In this document: positions 6,691-9,618 of the stretch, in pieces | Layout: every line of letters starts with the position of its first letter | How positions within the stretch are numbered: the stretch's first letter is position 1 | NCBI GenBank assembly: GCA_945283395.1 | Contig: CALYQH010000027.1 | Span: forward strand, 1-9,618 | Length of the DNA stretch: 9,618 nt | Direction: 5' to 3' | Source: an uncultured Ventosimonas sp. | Lineage (GTDB): Bacteria; Pseudomonadota; Gammaproteobacteria; Pseudomonadales; Pseudomonadaceae | Position numbers and translations under genes: made by a program | The notes under the pieces: model-generated | Told to the model about the DNA's origin: nothing | The model's database searches: none | Seen by the model: only the letters and a program-made list of their open reading frames with translations

Positions 6691-8118
6691 TTATAAAATA
6701 CTTAAAGGATATTGTACTATTAATCTTAATTCGTCTAAATTATCTCTACCGTGGGGATTGTGATAGCCATTAACTGAATCATCTGTTCCCCCTCCAAAAT
6801 TAGAGCGATAAGCAGCATGCCGCAAAGTAAAACTTAGATCTTTAGCTTTTCCTTCTGGGATCGTATAAGATAATTCGATATCTCTTTCCCATGCCTTACC
6901 ATTGCGGCGATAATTATCATTTTCATTAGTAGCATTACTACCTTTGACATAAAGCACAGCAAAATTTAGCCCTGGAATACCGTAAGTTTCGAAATCTAAA
7001 TCGTAACGAGCTTGCCATGAATGTTGGTTTTCAAAATTGAAATCGCTATATTGCACAGAGTTAGCGACAGCAATAGCTCCACCACCATCTACATCATAAG
7101 GGAAACCACTACGACCTAATGAACCAGTACCTGAGTTACGTTGATAAGCAACAGTAAAAGTATGAGCTTTATAGGTATAAGCAGCTGACAAACTCCATAA
7201 ATCTGAATTGATACGTCTGTTATCAACATTTTCCCTTAACGCATCAGCATAGCCTCTACCAATACTCTTTGTCTGATACCAATTGACATCAAACTCAATA
7301 GCATTATCTTTATTAAATTCATACGAATAATTTAAATTAGTATAATACTTTCTCCAAAAGTCCTTATTTCGAGAAGCATAAACCTTTCCTGAAAATTCAT
7401 CCGTAAATTGATATTCTAGACCGGCAAAATAGACTCTTTGCAATGTTTTTCCTTTTTCATCAAACTCACTATCCATTGCCACCGAATCTTGATGAGAAAA
7501 TTCTTGCCCTCTTAATGCTGTGAAATACCCAGCATTGATCGTTAACTTATCTATTTCTTGGCTTGTTAGCATAAAACCAGTAGCATCTTCTGGTAACAAT
7601 TTATCATCTATCCCCTGAGTAGCAAATACTGGAGTATCTACAAACATTTGGCCATACTTTAATTCTGTTTTGGAAATTCGCATCTTGACAGAAGGAGCCA
7701 ATTTCGACACATTATCTTGCGGTCTACCATTCCTTCCATCGGCTGGGAATAGTCCATTATTACCATCTCCAGATCTTCCTCTGCCTCCATCTAACTTATA
7801 AGCAGTCATGCCTATTACATCTATCCCAAATCCAACGGTTCCTTCAGTATAACCAGATTGATAAATACCTATTAAACTTGTTCCAAAATCCTTTGCATGT
7901 CCTCTATCTTTTTCAGGTTTAGCATAACCACCAGAGGGATAAAAACCACCATGGCGTGCATTACTGATCATGTACATAGTTCTACTTATAACGTCTAATT
8001 TACTATCTTTAACGAACCCTTCAGAATCTTTTTGACTTGGTGTATCTTCTGCTAATACTCCTCCAGAAATACAGAATAGCCCTATAGCATAAAGCAAATA
8101 TTTTTTCTGTAACTTCAT
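6691..8118 (-). CDS. OprD-family outer-membrane porin
   Basis: The product is an outer-membrane substrate-specific channel of the OprD family, 18-stranded barrels that in Pseudomonas take up basic amino acids (OccD) or carboxylates and aromatics (OccK). The 475-residue precursor has a basic start (MKLQKK), a hydrophobic core and a likely signal peptidase site after VLA (residue 23). Family signatures follow: GFVKDSKLDV at 34-43, YQSGYTEGTVGFGID at 86-100, KLDGGRGRSG at 108-117, SKTELKYGQ at 149-157, LLPEDATGF at 174-182, and the C-terminal strand LRLIVQYPLSIL. The long central Gly/Arg/Asp-rich strands fit barrel and eyelet residues. A strong GGAGGG ribosome binding site fixes the start. It stands alone, with its own promoter, and is followed by the structured gap. 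Subfamily and substrate cannot be told from sequence by eye, so no symbol is given. Confidence 0.93.
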   Translation of the reverse strand: MKLQKKYLLYAIGLFCISGGVLAEDTPSQKDSEGFVKDSKLDVISRTMYMISNARHGGFYPSGGYAKPEKDRGHAKDFGTSLIGIYQSGYTEGTVGFGIDVIGMTAYKLDGGRGRSGDGNNGLFPADGRNGRPQDNVSKLAPSVKMRISKTELKYGQMFVDTPVFATQGIDDKLLPEDATGFMLTSQEIDKLTINAGYFTALRGQEFSHQDSVAMDSEFDEKGKTLQRVYFAGLEYQFTDEFSGKVYASRNKDFWRKYYTNLNYSYEFNKDNAIEFDVNWYQTKSIGRGYADALRENVDNRRINSDLWSLSAAYTYKAHTFTVAYQRNSGTGSLGRSGFPYDVDGGGAIAVANSVQYSDFNFENQHSWQARYDLDFETYGIPGLNFAVLYVKGSNATNENDNYRRNGKAWERDIELSYTIPEGKAKDLSFTLRHAAYRSNFGGGTDDSVNGYHNPHGRDNLDELRLIVQYPLSIL

Positions 8119-8122
8119 AACA

Positions 8123-8144
8123 ACCCTCCACTTAAGGGTAGTGG
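8123..8144 (-). promoter_or_regulatory. Porin leader: ribosome binding site in two mutually exclusive hairpins
   Basis: On - the leader just before the ATG can fold two ways. CCACT (8144-8140) pairs with AGTGG (8132-8128) around a 7-nt loop and leaves AGGGT free. Alternatively ACCCT (8139-8135) pairs with AGGGT (8127-8123), also around 7 nt, and sequesters part of the GGAGGG Shine-Dalgarno. The two 5-bp stems overlap and cannot coexist. The pairing is seen directly in the sequence; a regulatory switch is an inference, and both stems are short. Confidence 0.4.
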
Positions 8145-8152
8145 TTTAAAAA

Positions 8153-8181
8153 AATGTAATAATTTATGTAATTATTGTCAA
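8153..8181 (-). promoter_or_regulatory. Porin promoter P1 (sigma70-type)
   Basis: Read on -, a perfect -35 TTGACA (8181-8176) is followed after exactly 17 nt by TACATT (8158-8153), four of six matches to the -10 consensus. Transcription would start near 8146, giving a leader of about 28 nt that begins immediately at the leader hairpins. A second possible promoter lies just upstream: TGC-TATATA (8196-8188), an extended -10 whose -35 region would fall inside the Fur/Zur-like site. Confidence 0.6.
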
Positions 8182-8208
8182 TTGCAATATATAGCAGAAA
8201 AAAACAAA

Positions 8209-8228
8209 TGTAAATGATAACCATTACA
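8209..8228. promoter_or_regulatory. Fur/Zur-like operator upstream of the porin
   Basis: Bases 8210-8228 match the 19-bp consensus Fur box (GATAATGATAATCATTATC) at 14 positions, with the core AATGATAA-CATTA intact. The outer arms TGTAA (8209-8213) and TTACA (8224-8228) form an inverted repeat, which also resembles Zur sites. It lies 27 nt upstream of the P1 -35 and covers the -35 region of the possible upstream promoter. This is a consensus match in AT-rich DNA, so metal control of the porin is a hypothesis. Confidence 0.4.
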
Positions 8229-8310
8229 ATCAAATACATTTATTAGTCCCATTCATTCTTTATTAATATACAAAATAATCAATTTATTTAATTAGACGTA
8301 AAATCCCTAT

Positions 8311-8337
8311 AAAAAAAGGAACTATTAGTTCCTTTTT
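8311..8337. terminator. Bidirectional intrinsic terminator after ydcH
   Basis: Bases 8313-8323 and 8327-8337 form a perfect 11-bp stem with core AGGAACT / AGTTCCT around the loop ATT. On - the stem is followed by a run of seven T (complement of 8311-8317) and on + it ends in five T. It starts 20 nt past the ydcH stop, so it should end ydcH transcription and insulate the porin promoter. Confidence 0.85.
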
Positions 8338-8356
8338 ATGCATTCCTATAATCATA

Positions 8357-8569
8357 CTATTTTGCGTCATACTGTCTCAAAATAGCATACATATCATCTT
8401 TTAACTTTAATTTTTCTTTTTTTAACGTTTCAATTTCTGAATCAGAAACATAACTTTTTTCTAGATTTTTAATTTTTTGATCAAGTTCATTATGCTTTTC
8501 AAATAATTTAGCAAAATGTGCATCTTCAGCTTTTAATTTAGTAATTAAGTCACGATATTCTGGAAACAT
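8357..8569 (-). CDS. ydcH: YdcH family protein (DUF465)
   Basis: This is a short conserved protein of unknown function. The 70-residue product begins MFPEYRDLITKLK, nearly identical to the start of E. coli YdcH (74 residues), and keeps the FxKHNxLDxxI segment at about 23-33 and the KLKLKDDMYAIL segment at about 53-64. Heptad-like Leu/Ile spacing between Glu and Lys predicts two helices forming a coiled-coil hairpin; it is charged, soluble and lacks a signal peptide. An AGGGA ribosome binding site about 9-10 nt before the ATG supports the start. It is monocistronic, followed by a strong terminator, with 148 nt of very AT-rich DNA upstream that must contain its promoter. I do not assign a function. 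Confidence 0.93.
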   Translation of the reverse strand: MFPEYRDLITKLKAEDAHFAKLFEKHNELDQKIKNLEKSYVSDSEIETLKKEKLKLKDDMYAILRQYDAK

Positions 8570-8717
8570 GATAAATTTTCCCTACAAAATAATTTAATTA
8601 GTGATAATAATATAACTTATTTTTAAAATCCATTAATTAGTACTAATACTATATAATTAATAACAAAACTAATAATAGATCGGTAAAACCTTTCTCTGCG
8701 ATATAGTAAAAGCTTGA

Positions 8718-9618
8718 TTATTTTTTGCGTTTACTAGTCCCAGTGATATTACCTAATATACCACGAATAATGCCGTTGGTCAGTTGCTTAGTCGCTTGTA
8801 ACGACGCTTTTTGTACCAACCCTTGGTATTTTCCGCCGCGTGGTCCAGTCTTACCAAATAAAAATTCTTTTATACTGCTGAACAAACCTCCTTCCTCATC
8901 TTTAATTTCGACTTTATTAGTTATCAATTTTCTCTCCCTTTGGCTTGTAGTAGAAGATTTTGATAATAACTCATAGGCTGACTCTCTGTCTATTGCCTTA
9001 TTGTACTTACTAAATAAGTTTGAACTCGCTGTTAACTGACTCCGTTCCTCTTGAGTCAATATTCCCATTTTGGAACATGGAGCTATTACAGAAGCTCTTT
9101 CCACCAAACAAGGTACACCTTTAGCATCTAAAAATGAGACTAAAGCTTCTCCTACAGCCAACTCACTGATAATCTGCTCAGCATTACACGCGGGATTACT
9201 TCGCATTGTTTGCGCCGCAGCTTTGACTGCTTTTTGGTCCCGCACTGAAAAAGCTCTTAATGCGTGTTGAACTCTATTTCCCAACTGTCCTAAAATACGA
9301 TCAGGAATATCTAGCGGATTTTGAGTTACGAAAAATATACCTACCCCTTTGGAACGTATTAATCTTATAACCTGTTCAATTTTTTCTAATAATGCATTAT
9401 TAGCATTACTAAAGAGTAAGTGGGCTTCATCAAAGAAAAATACTAACTTAGGCTTAGCAAGATCACCAACTTCTGGAAGGCTCTCATAAAATTCAGATAA
9501 TAACCATAATAAAAAAATAGAATATAATATAGGTAAATTATAGAGTTTATCAGCCACTAAAATATTTACTAGCCCTTCGCCTTGGTCATTAGTAAGCATT
9601 AAATCTTTTACTTCTAAC
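8718..9618 (-). CDS. yjgR: YjgR family HerA-like ATPase (DUF853), C-terminal part (5' end outside window)
   Basis: The frame is open to the right edge, with 299 codons in the window out of about 500 expected, so the internal ATG at 9599 is not the true start: the residues before it (LEVKDL) continue the family alignment. This is a HerA/VirD4-type P-loop ATPase of unknown cellular role. Walker A lies outside the window. Walker [13 protein letters not shown], is at about 9412-9447, and is followed by the [17 protein letters not shown] segment and [15 protein letters not shown], all typical of YjgR. The C-terminal tail has the family GPRGG motif (about 8849-8863) and ends in basic TSKRKK. No membrane segments are evident. 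No clear terminator follows the stop. A perfect 12-bp palindrome (8636-8647) lies in the spacer toward ydcH. Confidence 0.93.
   Translation of the reverse strand, partial: LEVKDLMLTNDQGEGLVNILVADKLYNLPILYSIFLLWLLSEFYESLPEVGDLAKPKLVFFFDEAHLLFSNANNALLEKIEQVIRLIRSKGVGIFFVTQNPLDIPDRILGQLGNRVQHALRAFSVRDQKAVKAAAQTMRSNPACNAEQIISELAVGEALVSFLDAKGVPCLVERASVIAPCSKMGILTQEERSQLTASSNLFSKYNKAIDRESAYELLSKSSTTSQRERKLITNKVEIKDEEGGLFSSIKEFLFGKTGPRGGKYQGLVQKASLQATKQLTNGIIRGILGNITGTSKRKK

Noticed and set aside
8725..8976. Open frame on + antisense to yjgR
   Set aside because: The yjgR protein matches its family throughout this part; the opposite frame has no family features.
9070..9270. Second open frame on + antisense to yjgR
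   Set aside because: Same reason: it covers conserved yjgR sequence and shows no independent gene signals.

Overview
The window is AT-rich, densely coding bacterial chromosome. Its gene set (NADP-isocitrate dehydrogenase, NudJ-type Nudix hydrolase, MnmA, HflD, NorR, an OprD-family porin, YdcH, YjgR) points to a gammaproteobacterium. The order icd / nudJ-mnmA-hflD without rluE, the Pseudomonas-like Nudix box (ending EETAW) and the OprD porin fit Pseudomonadaceae better than enterics. The low GC suggests a reduced, possibly host-associated relative such as an Entomomonas-like lineage. That placement is inferred from recalled family sequences, not from a search.

Layout. Positions 1-235 hold the 3' end of a zinc-type (aryl) alcohol dehydrogenase on +. 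It converges, across a 506-nt gap with no convincing gene, on icd (742-1992, -). A 207-nt divergent spacer separates icd from the + operon nudJ-mnmA-hflD (2200-4425); mnmA and hflD overlap by 8 nt. This operon converges on norR (4481-6040, -), a nitric-oxide-sensing sigma54 activator with an intact iron site but a GAFSGA loop in place of GAFTGA. Upstream of norR lies a 650-nt gap (6041-6690). No nitric oxide detoxification gene is found there, only short broken reading frames (one faintly like an IS5-type transposase) and a strong palindrome plus inverted repeat. Next come an OprD-family porin (6691-8118, -) with a well-formed promoter, a Fur/Zur-like operator and a hairpin-prone ribosome binding site, a bidirectional terminator, ydcH (8357-8569, -) and the C-terminal 299 residues of the YjgR/DUF853 HerA-like ATPase running off the right edge.

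Functionally this is mostly core metabolism and tRNA modification (TCA cycle, Nudix phosphatase, tRNA 2-thiouridylation) next to stress-sensing and envelope genes. I see no CRISPR array, tRNA, rRNA, intact mobile element or defence system, and no clear evidence of an undescribed multi-gene system. The most interesting material is regulatory: the leader and operator of the porin gene, the NorR without a visible target, and the structured gap between them.
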